64,000 bases of DNA from Streptomyces sp. AC1-42W (GTDB taxonomy: Bacteria > Actinomycetota > Actinomycetes > Streptomycetales > Streptomycetaceae). The stretch spans positions 640,001 to 704,000 of the forward strand of contig NZ_QKWY01000001.1 of assembly GCF_003248355.1 (NCBI RefSeq), given 5' to 3'. The translations under genes were made by a program, and so were the position numbers. Shown piece after piece: positions 11,551 to 20,461 of this stretch (its first letter is position 1; each line of letters opens with the position of its first letter). The notes under the pieces are model-generated. The model worked only from the letters and a program-made list of their open reading frames with translations, made no database searches and was not told the origin of the DNA.

Positions 11551-11579
11551 ACAACGAGTGGCGCGGCACTTGGGTTACG
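11551..11579 (-). promoter_or_regulatory. candidate sigma BldN-dependent promoter of rsbN
   Basis: Read on the minus strand: CGTAAC, 17 nt, CGTTGT, about 130 nt before the rsbN start. The reported BldN promoter consensus is close to CGTAAC-N16-CGTTGA, and rsbN is a known BldN target in S. venezuelae, which gives a negative feedback loop. Confidence 0.6.
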
Positions 11580-11654
11580 CACGAAGGATGATCGGACCAG
11601 CGCGCGCCGAAGGCGTCGGCGGGGCCGGCGGCAGGCCGACCGGGGGAGTGGAGG

Positions 11655-12428
11655 TCAGCGGGCATCGTCCGGGAGGAGCCTGGCGAGGGTGCGGACGGCT
11701 CGGTACTGGAGGGTCTTGATCGCGCCTTCGTTCTTGCCCATCACACGGGCGGTCTCGGCGACCGACAGGCCCTGGAGGAAGCGCAGGGTCACGCATTCCT
11801 GCTGCTGGGGGTTGAGCCGGCGCACGGCTTCGAGCAGCGCGGCGTTGGAGAGGGACTCCAGGACGGAGTCCTCGGGGCTGCGGGCGACCTCGTTGGCGTC
11901 GAGCATTTCGCCGGTGGTCACTTCCAGCCGGAAGCGACTGGATTTGAAATGGTCGGCGACCAGGTTGCGCGCGATCGTGACCAGCCAGGCGCCGAAGTCG
12001 CGGCCCTGCCAGGTGAAGGTGGAGATGCGCCGCAGGGCGCGCAGGAAGGTCTCGCTGGTGAGGTCCTCCGCCGTCGCCTTGCTGCCCACGCGGTAGTAGA
12101 TGTAGCGGTAGACGGTGTCGCTGTACTGGTCGTAGAGGCGGCCGAAGGCGTCGGCCTCGCCGGCCTGCGCGCGCTCGACGAGCTCCATCATGCGCGCGCT
12201 GTCGCTGTCGGCGGCGGGCCGCCGGACGGGCGCGGTCGCCGCCGCGCGGTTGCCGCGTCTTCCGACCGCCGCGGAGCGTTCGGCCAGGGCGTAGCAGGGG
12301 CCGGCAGGTGCAGGGGTGGCGAATGCGGGTACGGCGTACGCGGTGGGGACGAAGCCGCGCATGCGTTCGGCTACGGATGCGCGCAGCGTAGCCAGGCCCG
12401 AGGCGTCAACCCCGACGTGTGGGTACAC
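11655..12428 (-). CDS. bldN: BldN, ECF RNA polymerase sigma factor
   Basis: A 257-aa ECF sigma factor required for aerial mycelium formation. The first ~85 residues are an unusual N-terminal extension matching the pro-sequence of S. coelicolor BldN (SCO3323), which is removed proteolytically. Region 2 (AQAGEADAFGRLYDQYSDTV ... TSETFLRALRRI) and region 4 (LNPQQQECVTLRFLQGLSVAETARVMGKNEGAIKTL) are intact. Targets in other species are the chaplin and rodlin genes. The GTG start has GGGAG upstream. rsbN follows after 234 nt with its own promoter. Confidence 0.95.
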   Translation of the reverse strand: MYPHVGVDASGLATLRASVAERMRGFVPTAYAVPAFATPAPAGPCYALAERSAAVGRRGNRAAATAPVRRPAADSDSARMMELVERAQAGEADAFGRLYDQYSDTVYRYIYYRVGSKATAEDLTSETFLRALRRISTFTWQGRDFGAWLVTIARNLVADHFKSSRFRLEVTTGEMLDANEVARSPEDSVLESLSNAALLEAVRRLNPQQQECVTLRFLQGLSVAETARVMGKNEGAIKTLQYRAVRTLARLLPDDAR

Positions 12429-12714
12429 GGGACTCCCAGAGGCAGAGCTTCCATCACGAGCAGTGCGAAACCGTCACTCGTCGTGGTGAGCGGCGGGTCC
12501 GGAATGCGTCTGAGGAGAATAACGCTTCGTACAGGCCGCACTACGCCCAGTTGCACAAATCATCGATTGCGTCGCTTCTGTGCCAACTTTTCGACGCACT
12601 GAGTCGCTCGTCGTGACCACTTGTTGATCGTTTTGCTTCGGGATCTGTCTGTGGGCGCGACGGGTTGTGGTGGGTGAAACGTTGCTCCGTGTTGACGTAC
12701 ACGGGCGCGGAGGG
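12429..12714. other. bldN upstream regulatory region
   Basis: 286 nt between the bldN start and the stop of the HAD gene. bldN is a BldD target in other Streptomyces, but I found only a partial BldD-like match (TCACTCGTCGTGGTGA near 12474) and do not call it a site. No further gene was seen. Confidence 0.5.
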
Positions 12715-13662
12715 TCAGCGGCGGCGACGGTGCAGGGCGACCGCGGCGACCGTGCCGCCGGCCAGCGCGCCGACGCCCGCGGCGGCCGGGATGCCGACCT
12801 TGGCCGCCTTGCGGCCGGTGCGGTAGTCGCGCAGCCGCCAGTCCAGGGCGCGGGCGTGCTTGCGCAGCTTGGCGTCCGGGTTGATGGCGTACGGGTGGCC
12901 CACCAGCGACAGCATCGGGATGTCGTTGTGCGAGTCGCTGTACGCGGCGCAGCGCGCCAGGTCCAGGCCCTCCGCCGCGGCCAGCGCGCGCACCGCCTCC
13001 GCCTTCGCGGGTCCGTGCAGCGGTTCGCCGACCAGGCGCCCGGTGTACACGCCGTCGACCGATTCGGCGACGGTGCCGAGGGCGCCGGTCAGCCCGAGGC
13101 GGCGGGCGATGATGGTGGCGGTCTCCACCGGGGCGGCCGTGACCAGCCACACCTTCTGGCCCGCGTCGAGGTGGGCCTGGGCCAGGGCGCGGGTGCCGGG
13201 CCAGATGCGGTCGGCCATGTACTCGTCGTAGATCTCCTCGCCGATCGACATCAGCTCGGAGACGCGGTGGCCCTTGACGATGGACAGCGCGCTGTCGCGG
13301 GCGTCCTGCATGTGCTCCGGGTCCTCGACGCCGGCCAGCCGGAACCACGCCTGCTGCCAGGCGAACCGGGTCAGCTCGCGGCGCTCGAAGAACTTCCGCT
13401 TGTACAGGCCGCGGCCGAAGTGGAAGAGCGCGGCGCCCTGCATCACGGTGTTGTCGAGGTCGAAGAAGGCGGCGGCCCGTTCGTCGCCGACGACGGGGAA
13501 CTCGGGCTCCCGCGCCCCGGTGTCCTCGGCCTCGGTCTCCGCCGCGGCGGACCCGGCTTCCAGTGAGGACTTCCGCGCGGCCTCCGCCGCCGCCTCGCCT
13601 GCCAGGACGCTGCGCGCGGTAGCGGAACGCCTGCGGGGGGTGAGCCATCCAAGAGCGGCCAT
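12715..13662 (-). CDS. HAD-IB family phosphatase
   Basis: A 315-aa protein with a charged N-terminal extension and a HAD-IB domain: motif [13 protein letters not shown], motif [11 protein letters not shown], and motif IV region [11 protein letters not shown] (SerB/PSPase-like). The C-terminus ends in a short hydrophobic segment ([18 protein letters not shown]) followed by Arg residues, which may be a tail anchor. The substrate is unknown; relatives act on phosphoserine-like or lipid phosphates. The ATG at 13662 is chosen because TATGCT (13669-13674) is 6 nt upstream and no ribosome site is visible, consistent with a leaderless mRNA. It is divergent from the glutaredoxin gene. Confidence 0.88.
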   Translation of the reverse strand: MAALGWLTPRRRSATARSVLAGEAAAEAARKSSLEAGSAAAETEAEDTGAREPEFPVVGDERAAAFFDLDNTVMQGAALFHFGRGLYKRKFFERRELTRFAWQQAWFRLAGVEDPEHMQDARDSALSIVKGHRVSELMSIGEEIYDEYMADRIWPGTRALAQAHLDAGQKVWLVTAAPVETATIIARRLGLTGALGTVAESVDGVYTGRLVGEPLHGPAKAEAVRALAAAEGLDLARCAAYSDSHNDIPMLSLVGHPYAINPDAKLRKHARALDWRLRDYRTGRKAAKVGIPAAAGVGALAGGTVAAVALHRRRR

Positions 13663-13767
13663 GCGGCGAGCATAGCCAGTCGGCCCGGTGCTCCGGGTTC
13701 CGCCGTGATGCGGGGGCGTGAACTCCTGGTGTCCGGGGCGCCACGTCCGCCGACGCAGAATGAGGAC

Positions 13768-14043
13768 ATGAGTGCCCTGCCGCGACGTAAGAAGAAGGAC
13801 CCCGCCGAGCGGGTGGTGACCCTGGTGGGGAAGCCGGGCTGCCACCTCTGCGACGACGCCCGCGACGTGGTCCGCGCGGTGTGCGAGGAGACCGGCGCCT
13901 CCTGGGAGGAGAAGGACATCACCCGGGACGAGGAGCTGTACCGGGAGTACTGGGAGCAGATCCCCGTCGTGCTCGTGGATAACGAACAGCACACGTTCTG
14001 GCGGGTGGACCCGGTGAGACTGCGCAGCGCGCTGCTTTCCTGA
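13768..14043 (+). CDS. glutaredoxin-family thiol protein
   Basis: A 91-aa thioredoxin-fold protein with the redox motif CHLC (residues ~22-25 of [11 protein letters not shown]) and the conserved cis-Pro loop [10 protein letters not shown]. It is the DUF836/glutaredoxin-like family and sits directly before rex in Streptomyces. It probably reduces protein disulfides or mixed thiols. The ATG at 13768 is preceded by CAGAAT (13756-13761) 6 nt upstream and by GAGGA, so it may be leaderless or leadered. Confidence 0.9.
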   Translation: MSALPRRKKKDPAERVVTLVGKPGCHLCDDARDVVRAVCEETGASWEEKDITRDEELYREYWEQIPVVLVDNEQHTFWRVDPVRLRSALLS

Positions 14044-14195
14044 CCGAAACCCGGTTACCATCATGGGCGTTTTGAGTGGTCTCGGGGGCGTAGCTGTGAG
14101 GAGTGTGTTCGGCTTTGCCCCCTTCGGGCCTGCAACGGGCTGATGCGATCCCTGGTTCCTGGATCGCGCGACGGATGTGCGTGACCCCGGTCACT

Positions 14196-14222
14196 TTGAC
14201 CGGACAAACCGGACACTATCTT
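14196..14222 (+). promoter_or_regulatory. candidate rex promoter
   Basis: TTGACC (14196-14201) and TATCTT (14217-14222), separated by 15 nt, directly abut the Rex operator. The spacing is short, so the exact -10 is uncertain. Confidence 0.45.
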
Positions 14223-14238
14223 TGTGCACGCGTTCACA
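14223..14238. promoter_or_regulatory. Rex operator (ROP)
   Basis: TGTGCACGCGTTCACA differs from the Rex consensus TGTGAACNNNTTCACA at one position. It lies 78 nt before rex, overlapping the promoter start region. This fits the known NADH/NAD+-responsive autoregulation of rex-hemACD in S. coelicolor. Confidence 0.9.
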
Positions 14239-14315
14239 AAGACATAGCCTGCATTCGACGGGGCGGTCTAGGGACATACGGCCGCCTGCAGCCCCGCTCA
14301 TCCCGCAGGAGCATC

Positions 14316-15083
14316 GTGGCAACTGGCCGAAATCACCGACCGGCGACCCGCAGCCGAGGAATTCCCGAGGCCACTGTCGCCCGTCTCCCGCTGTATCTCC
14401 GCGCGCTGACCGCGCTGTCCGAGCGCTCGGTACCCACGGTCTCCTCCGAGGAACTCGCGGCGGCGGCGGGGGTCAACTCCGCCAAGCTGCGCAAGGACTT
14501 CAGCTACCTCGGCTCCTACGGGACACGCGGCGTCGGCTACGACGTCGAGTACCTCGTCTACCAGATCTCGCGCGAGCTCGGCCTCACCCAGGACTGGCCG
14601 GTCGCCATCGTCGGCATCGGCAACCTCGGCGCGGCCCTCGCCAACTACGGCGGCTTCGCCTCCCGCGGCTTCCGGGTCGCCGCCCTCATCGACGCCGACC
14701 CGGCGATGACCGGCACGCCCGTCGCCGGCATCCCCGTCCAGCACGCCGACGAACTCGACCGCATCATCAGCGAGAACGGCGTGTCCATCGGCGTGATCAC
14801 CACCCCGCCCGGCGCCGCCCAGCAGGTGTGCGACCGGCTCGTCGCCGCCGGGGTCACCTCCATCCTCAACTTCGCCCCGACCGTCCTCTCGGTGCCCGAC
14901 GGCGTGGACGTGCGCAAGGTGGACCTCTCCATCGAGCTCCAGATCCTCGCCTTCCACGAGCAGCGCAAGGCGGGCGAGGACGGCGCCGAGCCGGCCTCCG
15001 ACCCGGCCGCGCCGCCCGTGCGCGCCACCAGCACCGGCCGGAAGGGACCCGACGGGGACATGCCCGCCGTGATGCCGGCATGA
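14316..15083 (+). CDS. rex: Rex, redox-sensing transcriptional repressor
   Basis: A 255-aa NADH-sensing repressor. The N-terminal winged helix contains TVSSEELAAAAGVNSAKLRKDFSYLG, followed by a Rossmann domain with VAIVGIGNLGAAL (NAD(H) binding) and a C-terminal domain-swapped helix ending in a low-complexity tail. Rex leaves its operators when NADH rises, derepressing respiratory and heme genes. The GTG at 14316 (VATGRNHRPATRS) follows GCAGGAG and matches the start in S. coelicolor; the open frame upstream is leader. It overlaps hemA by ATGA and is autoregulated through the operator at 14223-14238. Confidence 0.96.
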   Translation: MATGRNHRPATRSRGIPEATVARLPLYLRALTALSERSVPTVSSEELAAAAGVNSAKLRKDFSYLGSYGTRGVGYDVEYLVYQISRELGLTQDWPVAIVGIGNLGAALANYGGFASRGFRVAALIDADPAMTGTPVAGIPVQHADELDRIISENGVSIGVITTPPGAAQQVCDRLVAAGVTSILNFAPTVLSVPDGVDVRKVDLSIELQILAFHEQRKAGEDGAEPASDPAAPPVRATSTGRKGPDGDMPAVMPA

Positions 15084-16462
15084 GCCTGCTCCTCGTGGGG
15101 CTGAGCCACCGCAGCGCCCCCGTCTCCGTACTGGAACGCGCCTCGCTGGCCGCCGACACCCGCGCCAAGCTCCTCCAGGACACCCTCGCCGCCGAACCCG
15201 CGGCCGAGGCCGCCGTCCTGGCCACCTGCAACCGCATCGAGCTGTACGCCGACGTGGACAAGTTCCACGCGGGCGTCGCCGAACTGTCCACGCTGCTCGC
15301 CCAGCACAGCGGCGTCGGGCTCGACGAGCTGACTCCGTATCTCTATGTGCACTACGAGGACCGGGCCGTCCACCACCTCTTCTCGGTGGCCTGCGGGCTG
15401 GACTCGATGGTCGTGGGCGAGGGCCAGATCCTCGGCCAGATCAAGGACGCGCTCGCCGTGGGCCAGGAGCTGCACACCGCGGGCCGGCTGCTGAACGACC
15501 TGTTCCAGCAGGCCCTGCGGGTCGGCAAGCGCGCCCACAGCGAGACCGGGATCGACCGGGCCGGGCAGTCCCTGGTCACCTTCGGCCTGGAACAGCTCGC
15601 CGAGGGCACCGACACCGCGGCCTGGGCGAAGGACAAGCGCGCCCTCGTCATCGGGGCCGGCTCCATGTCCTCGCTGGCCGCCGCCACCCTGGCCCGCACC
15701 GGCGTCGCCGAGATCGTCGTCGCCAACCGCACCCGCGCCCGCGCCGACCGGCTGGTCGAGATCCTCAACCAGCCCGGCTCCACCGGAGTGCGCGCGCACG
15801 CCGTGGAGATGGCGGACGTGACCGGCGAACTGACACGTGCCGACATCGTCGTCTCCTGCACCGGGGCCACCGGACTCGTGCTCACCGCCGAGGCCGTCGC
15901 CGGGGCGCTCGGCCGGGACACGGCGAGCGGCCTGATCCCCGCCCAGTCCACCGGACCGGCGCGCCTCGCGCTGCTCGACCTGGCCATGCCCCGCGACATC
16001 GACGCGGACGCCGGGCGCCTCGACGGGGTACGCCTCGTCGACATCGAGTCGCTCGCGGAGGCGTCGGCGGACGCCCCGATGGCCGCCGACGTGGACCAGG
16101 TGCGCACCATCGTCGCCGACGAGGTCGCCGCCTTCGGCGCCGCCCAGCGCGCCGCCCACATCACCCCGACCGTCGTCGCCCTGCGCACGATGGCCGCCGG
16201 TGTGGTCGCGGACGAGATCACACGGCTGGACGGACGCCTCCCCGACCTGGACGAGAAGCAGCGCGCCGAGATCACGCAGACCGTGCGCCGCGTCGTCGAC
16301 AAGCTCCTGCACGCGCCCACCGTGCGGGTCAAGCAGCTCGCCAGCGAGCCCGGCGGCGCCGGCTACGCGGACGCGCTGCGAGAACTCTTCGACCTCGACC
16401 CGCAGACGGTGGCCGCCGTCTCACGGGCAGACCTGAACGACCCGAATCGAGGGCGGTCATGA
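15080..16462 (+). CDS. hemA: glutamyl-tRNA reductase
   Basis: A 460-aa enzyme for the first committed step of C5 tetrapyrrole synthesis, reducing glutamyl-tRNA(Glu) to glutamate-1-semialdehyde with NADPH. The catalytic Cys is in LATCNRIELY. The signature GEGQILGQIKDA, the NADP-binding segment VIGAGSMSSLAAATL and the C-terminal dimerisation helices are present. The ATG overlaps the rex stop codon (ATGA) and the stop overlaps the hemC start, so the operon is translationally coupled. Insertion-rich segments (around TASGLIPAQSTG) are typical of actinomycete HemA. Confidence 0.96.
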   Translation: MSLLLVGLSHRSAPVSVLERASLAADTRAKLLQDTLAAEPAAEAAVLATCNRIELYADVDKFHAGVAELSTLLAQHSGVGLDELTPYLYVHYEDRAVHHLFSVACGLDSMVVGEGQILGQIKDALAVGQELHTAGRLLNDLFQQALRVGKRAHSETGIDRAGQSLVTFGLEQLAEGTDTAAWAKDKRALVIGAGSMSSLAAATLARTGVAEIVVANRTRARADRLVEILNQPGSTGVRAHAVEMADVTGELTRADIVVSCTGATGLVLTAEAVAGALGRDTASGLIPAQSTGPARLALLDLAMPRDIDADAGRLDGVRLVDIESLAEASADAPMAADVDQVRTIVADEVAAFGAAQRAAHITPTVVALRTMAAGVVADEITRLDGRLPDLDEKQRAEITQTVRRVVDKLLHAPTVRVKQLASEPGGAGYADALRELFDLDPQTVAAVSRADLNDPNRGRS

Positions 16463-17421
16463 CCGACAACTCACCCCTGAAGCTGGGGACCCGGCGCAGC
16501 AAGCTGGCCATGGCGCAGTCCGGCCACGTCGCAGACGCGGTCAGCGAGGTGACCGGCCGCGCCGTCGAACTCGTCGAGATCACCACGTACGGGGACACCT
16601 CGCGGGAACACCTGGCGCAGATCGGCGGCACCGGCGTGTTCGTCGCCGCGCTGCGCGAGGCGCTGCTGCGCGGCGAGGTGGACTTCGCCGTGCACTCGCT
16701 CAAGGACCTGCCGACCGCGCCCACCGAGGGCCTGGTGCTGGCCGCGGTACCGGTCCGCGAGGACCCGCGCGACGCGCTGGTGGCGCGGGACGGGCTGACC
16801 TTCGAGCGGCTGCCGGCCGGTGCCCGGATCGGCACCGGTTCGCCGCGCCGCATGGCCCAGCTCAACGCGTACGCCCGCAGCCACGGAATGGAGATCGAGA
16901 CCGTTCCGATCCGCGGAAATGTGGACACGCGCATCGGTTTTGTACGCGACGGGGAGCTGGACGCGGTGGCTCTCGCCGCGGCCGGGCTCAGCCGTCTGGG
17001 CCGGAGCGGTGAGGCGACCGACTTCCTGTCGTTCGACACCGTGCTGCCCGCTCCCGGTCAGGGAGCACTGGCGATCGAGTGCGCTGCGAGCAGCGCCGAC
17101 CTCGCCGCCGCGCTCGCCGAGCTCGACGACCCGTACACCCGGGCCGCCGTGACCGCCGAGCGTGCCCTGCTCGCCGCCCTGGAGGCCGGCTGCTCCGCAC
17201 CCGTGGGTGCGTACGCCGATCTCCTCGCCGACGGTCAGGCTGTCAACGAACTGCGCCTGCGCGGTGTCGTCGGTTCCACCGACGGTGCCTCGCTGGTGCA
17301 GATGTCCACCACCGGTCCCGTTCCCACGTCGCACGACGACGCGGCGGCGATCGGTCGCGAACTCGCGGCCGAGATGCTTGCCAAGGGTGCGGCCGGTCTT
17401 ATGGGGGAGCGAGCACTTTGA
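16459..17421 (+). CDS. hemC: porphobilinogen deaminase (hydroxymethylbilane synthase)
   Basis: A 320-aa enzyme that polymerises four porphobilinogens into hydroxymethylbilane. The dipyrromethane-cofactor Cys is in LEAGCSAPVGAYA. Substrate-binding motifs TRRSKLAMAQS, HSLKDLPT and GTGSPRRMAQL are intact. It starts four bases inside hemA and ends inside the hemD start codon. Confidence 0.97.
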   Translation: MTDNSPLKLGTRRSKLAMAQSGHVADAVSEVTGRAVELVEITTYGDTSREHLAQIGGTGVFVAALREALLRGEVDFAVHSLKDLPTAPTEGLVLAAVPVREDPRDALVARDGLTFERLPAGARIGTGSPRRMAQLNAYARSHGMEIETVPIRGNVDTRIGFVRDGELDAVALAAAGLSRLGRSGEATDFLSFDTVLPAPGQGALAIECAASSADLAAALAELDDPYTRAAVTAERALLAALEAGCSAPVGAYADLLADGQAVNELRLRGVVGSTDGASLVQMSTTGPVPTSHDDAAAIGRELAAEMLAKGAAGLMGERAL

Positions 17422-19085
17422 GCCCCACCGGCCCCGCCTCACACGATTTCCCGGTCCACTCCGCAGGGCAGGTCACCTTCCTGGGTGCCGGGCCCGGCGA
17501 TCCGGGACTGCTGACCCTGCGCGCCGTCGAGGCGCTTGCGAGCGCGGACGTCCTTGTCGCCGAGCCGGATGTTCTCGGTGTGGTCCGCTGCCATGCGCGG
17601 GCAGGGGTAAGCACCCCTGAGCCGGCGGTTGTTGACGCGCAGTCAACGGCCGCCGGGGTGCCCGTTCTCAGGGACGCGGCCAATCTTGTCATGGAGGCAG
17701 CGAAGGGCGGCAGGCGGGTCGTCCGTGCCGTGGCCGGAGACCCCGGCCTGGACGGGAACGCCGCTTCCGAGATGCTGGCCTGCGCCGCGGCCGGCATCCC
17801 CTTCGAGGTCGTGCCCGGCATCGCCAACGCCGTGGGGGTGCCCGCGTACGCCGGGGTGCCGCTGCGGGACGCGCAGGGCGCCGACGTGCGCTTCGTCGAC
17901 GCCCGTACGGCCGGTGAGCGCTGCTGGAGCGAGGTCGGCGCGAGCGACGCGACGTGCGTCATCTCGACGGCGCTGGACGCGGTGGCCGCGGCCGCCGGTG
18001 AGCTGGTCGCGGCGGGCCGCAAGCCCGACACCCCGCTGACCGTGACGGCCGGCGGCACGACGACCCGCCAGCGGACCTGGACGGCGACCCTCGGGACGAT
18101 CGCCCAGGTGTTCAAGCAGGGCAAGGTGCTGCCGTCGCCGGAGGGCCATCAGCCGGTCATAGCCGTGGTCGGGGAGCGCAGCTCCGCCGCCCAGCGCGAC
18201 CAGCTCGCGTGGTTCGAGTCCAAGCCGATGTTCGGCTGGAAGGTGCTCGTGCCGCGGACGAAGGAGCAGGCGGCATCGCTCTCCGACCAGCTGCGTTCCT
18301 ACGGCGCGGTGCCGCACGAGGTGCCGACGATCGCCGTCGAGCCGCCGCGTACGCCCCAGCAGATGGAGCGGGCCGTCAAGGGCCTGGTCACCGGCCGCTA
18401 CGAGTGGATCGCGTTCACCAGCGTCAACGCGGTGAAGGCGGTCCGGGAGAAGTTCGAGGAGTACGGGCTGGACGCCCGTGCCTTCGCCGGGATCAAGGTC
18501 GCGGCGGTGGGCGAGCAGACGGCCGCCGCGCTGATCGACTTCGGTGTGAAGCCGGACCTGGTGCCCTCGGGCGAGCAGTCCGCCGCCGGTCTCCTTGAGG
18601 ACTGGCCGCCGTACGACCCGGTCTTCGACCCGATCGACCGGGTGTTCCTGCCGCGGGCGGACATCGCCACCGAGACCCTGGTGGCCGGGCTGATCGAGCT
18701 GGGCTGGGAGGTCGACGACGTCACCGCGTACCGCACGGTCCGCGCCTCGCCGCCGCCGGCCGAGACCCGCGAGGCGATCAAGGGCGGCGGCTTCGACGCG
18801 GTGCTCTTCACCTCGTCCTCGACCGTCCGCAACCTGGTCGGCATCGCGGGCAAGCCGCACAACGTGACGGTCATCGCCTGTATCGGCCCCGCCACGGCGA
18901 AGACCGCCGAGGAGCACGGGTTGCGCGTGGACGTGCTGTCGCCGGAGCCCTCGGTGCACAAGCTGGCCGAGGCGCTGGCCGAGTTCGGCGCGCGGCGCCG
19001 GGACGCGGCGCGGGAGGCCGGTGACCCGGTGACCCGTCCCAGCGAGCGGCGTCCGGGCGCGCGCAGGCGCCGTACGACGACCTGA
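17418..19085 (+). CDS. hemD: bifunctional uroporphyrinogen-III C-methyltransferase / uroporphyrinogen-III synthase
   Basis: A 555-aa two-domain fusion. Residues ~15-260 are a CobA-type SAM methyltransferase-like domain (VTFLGAGPGDPGLLTLRAVEAL). Residues ~275-530 are the HemD fold (WKVLVPRTKEQAASLS ... YEWIAFTSVNAVKAV ... VLFTSSSTVRNLV). It closes hydroxymethylbilane to uroporphyrinogen III; methylation would feed siroheme or B12. The SAM domain lacks parts of the canonical central motifs, so its activity is less certain. No ATG or GTG fits: a TTG at 17418 overlaps the hemC stop (TTGA) and has GGGGGAG 8 nt upstream. The terminator at 19099-19147 ends the operon. Confidence 0.9.
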   Translation: MSPTGPASHDFPVHSAGQVTFLGAGPGDPGLLTLRAVEALASADVLVAEPDVLGVVRCHARAGVSTPEPAVVDAQSTAAGVPVLRDAANLVMEAAKGGRRVVRAVAGDPGLDGNAASEMLACAAAGIPFEVVPGIANAVGVPAYAGVPLRDAQGADVRFVDARTAGERCWSEVGASDATCVISTALDAVAAAAGELVAAGRKPDTPLTVTAGGTTTRQRTWTATLGTIAQVFKQGKVLPSPEGHQPVIAVVGERSSAAQRDQLAWFESKPMFGWKVLVPRTKEQAASLSDQLRSYGAVPHEVPTIAVEPPRTPQQMERAVKGLVTGRYEWIAFTSVNAVKAVREKFEEYGLDARAFAGIKVAAVGEQTAAALIDFGVKPDLVPSGEQSAAGLLEDWPPYDPVFDPIDRVFLPRADIATETLVAGLIELGWEVDDVTAYRTVRASPPPAETREAIKGGGFDAVLFTSSSTVRNLVGIAGKPHNVTVIACIGPATAKTAEEHGLRVDVLSPEPSVHKLAEALAEFGARRRDAAREAGDPVTRPSERRPGARRRRTTT

Positions 19086-19098
19086 TCCGGTCGCGGTC

Positions 19099-19147
19099 GC
19101 GGGGCCCGTCCGCCTCCTTGTGAGGCGGTCGGGCCCCGCCGCGTTTT
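19099..19147 (+). terminator. rex-hemACD operon terminator
   Basis: 16-bp stem (GCGGGGCCCGTCCGCC against GGCGGTCGGGCCCCGC, one mismatch), 9-nt loop, with TTTT four bases after the stem. Confidence 0.85.
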
Positions 19148-19211
19148 CCGGCTGTGTGTCCGGCCGGGTTTCCCGGCGCCGGTGTCGGTAAGAGCCCGGT
19201 GTGCGCGGGTC

Positions 19212-19217
19212 TAGTCT
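19212..19217 (+). promoter_or_regulatory. -10 hexamer TAGTCT of a leaderless hemB promoter
   Basis: TAGTCT lies exactly 6 nt before the ATG at 19224, so transcription would begin at or next to the start codon. It shows hemB is separately transcribed from hemACD. Confidence 0.5.
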
Positions 19218-19223
19218 CGAAGG

Positions 19224-20219
19224 ATGACTGTGTACGGAAACTTCCCCGGCTCGCGGCCCCGTCGGCTGCGGACGACCCCCGCGATGCGGCGGATGGTCGC
19301 CGAGACACGGCTCGATCCGGCCAACCTGATCCTGCCCGCGTTCGTCCGGGAGGGCATCGACGCCCCGGTCCCGATCGCGGCCATGCCCGGCGTGCGGCAG
19401 CACACCGCGGACACCCTGCGGAAGGCCGCCGTGGACGCCGCCTCGGCCGGGGTCTCGGGGATCATGCTGTTCGGTGTGCCGCTGGACGAGAAGAAGGACG
19501 GCCGGGGCACGGCGGGCACCGACCCGGACGGCATCCTCCAGGTCGCGCTGCGGGCGGTGCGCGAGGAGGTGGGCGACGATCTGGTGATCATGTCCGACCT
19601 CTGTCTCGACGAGTACACCGACCACGGCCACTGCGGGGTGCTGACCGCCGACGGCCGGGTGGACAACGACGCCACGCTGGAGCGGTACGCGGAGATGGCG
19701 CAGGTCCAGGCCGACGCGGGCGCCCACACGGTGGGCCCCAGCGGCATGATGGACGGCCAGGTCGGCGTCATCCGCGACGCGCTCGACCAGACGGGCCACG
19801 AGGACGTCTCGATCCTCGCGTACACCGCGAAGTACTCCTCGGCCTTCTACGGCCCGTTCCGGGAGGCCGTCGGCTCCTCGCTCCAGGGCGACCGCAAGAC
19901 CTACCAGCAGGACCCGGCCAACATCCGCGAGTCCCTGCGCGAGCTGGCGCTCGACCTGGAGGAGGGCGCGGACATGGTCATGGTCAAGCCGGCCGGCCCC
20001 TACCTGGACATCCTGGCGAAGGTCGCCGAGGCGTCGGACGTGCCGGTGGCCGCGTACCAGATCAGCGGCGAGTACGCGATGATCGAGGCCGCCGCCGAGA
20101 AGGGCTGGATCGACCGGGACGCGGCGATCCTGGAGAGCCTGACGGGCATCCGGCGCGCGGGCGCGCAGCTGATCCTGACGTACTGGGCGACGGAGGTCGC
20201 ACGGCGGCTGGGCCGTTGA
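19224..20219 (+). CDS. hemB: delta-aminolevulinic acid dehydratase (porphobilinogen synthase)
   Basis: A 331-aa enzyme condensing two 5-aminolevulinates to porphobilinogen. Schiff-base lysines are in [16 protein letters not shown] and [12 protein letters not shown]. The metal site reads [14 protein letters not shown]: the first and third cysteines of the zinc-type CxCx8C motif are present, but the second is Asp, so metal use may differ from the classical zinc enzyme. GAAGG abuts the ATG, too close for a normal ribosome site. With the -10 hexamer at 19212-19217 this suggests leaderless initiation; a GTG at 19230 is the alternative. Confidence 0.95.
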   Translation: MTVYGNFPGSRPRRLRTTPAMRRMVAETRLDPANLILPAFVREGIDAPVPIAAMPGVRQHTADTLRKAAVDAASAGVSGIMLFGVPLDEKKDGRGTAGTDPDGILQVALRAVREEVGDDLVIMSDLCLDEYTDHGHCGVLTADGRVDNDATLERYAEMAQVQADAGAHTVGPSGMMDGQVGVIRDALDQTGHEDVSILAYTAKYSSAFYGPFREAVGSSLQGDRKTYQQDPANIRESLRELALDLEEGADMVMVKPAGPYLDILAKVAEASDVPVAAYQISGEYAMIEAAAEKGWIDRDAAILESLTGIRRAGAQLILTYWATEVARRLGR

Positions 20220-20284
20220 CGGTCGGGAGGTCACGGAAGCGGGTCGCGCCGGAGCGCGGCCCGCTTTTCAATTGTCAGCGAGTT

Positions 20285-20326
20285 GCACGCTACTGCTGAG
20301 AACCCCGCTTCTCAGCAGTAGCGTGC
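20285..20326. terminator. perfect 18-bp stem-loop after hemB
   Basis: Arms GCACGCTACTGCTGAGAA (20285-20302) and its exact complement (20309-20326), loop CCCCGC. Probably the hemB terminator; no T-run. Its sequence is less GC-rich than other stems in the window, so a recombination or protein-binding role is possible. Confidence 0.6.
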
Positions 20327-20414
20327 TGTTCGCTCTTCACTTCTGCAGGAAGAAGCGCTAGGTTTGACTCATCGCGGTGAGGGGGCGTCAGCTCGACTCT
20401 CACAGCGGCAAACA

Positions 20415-20461
20415 GTGACGCCCTGCACTGCCTAATTGCGGTGGGCAGTGCAGGGCGTCAC
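20415..20461. terminator. second perfect 18-bp stem-loop before the defence island
   Basis: Arms GTGACGCCCTGCACTGCC (20415-20432) and its exact complement (20444-20461), loop of 11 nt. It could be a terminator insulating the island or a structural boundary; direction is not evident. Confidence 0.55.

Noticed and set aside
12440..12520. BldD-box-like sequence before bldN
   Set aside because: TCACTCGTCGTGGTGA matches only part of the consensus with wrong spacing.
17643..20234. 863-aa minus-strand frame opposite hemD and hemB
   Set aside because: Shadow; the plus strand holds well-conserved heme genes.
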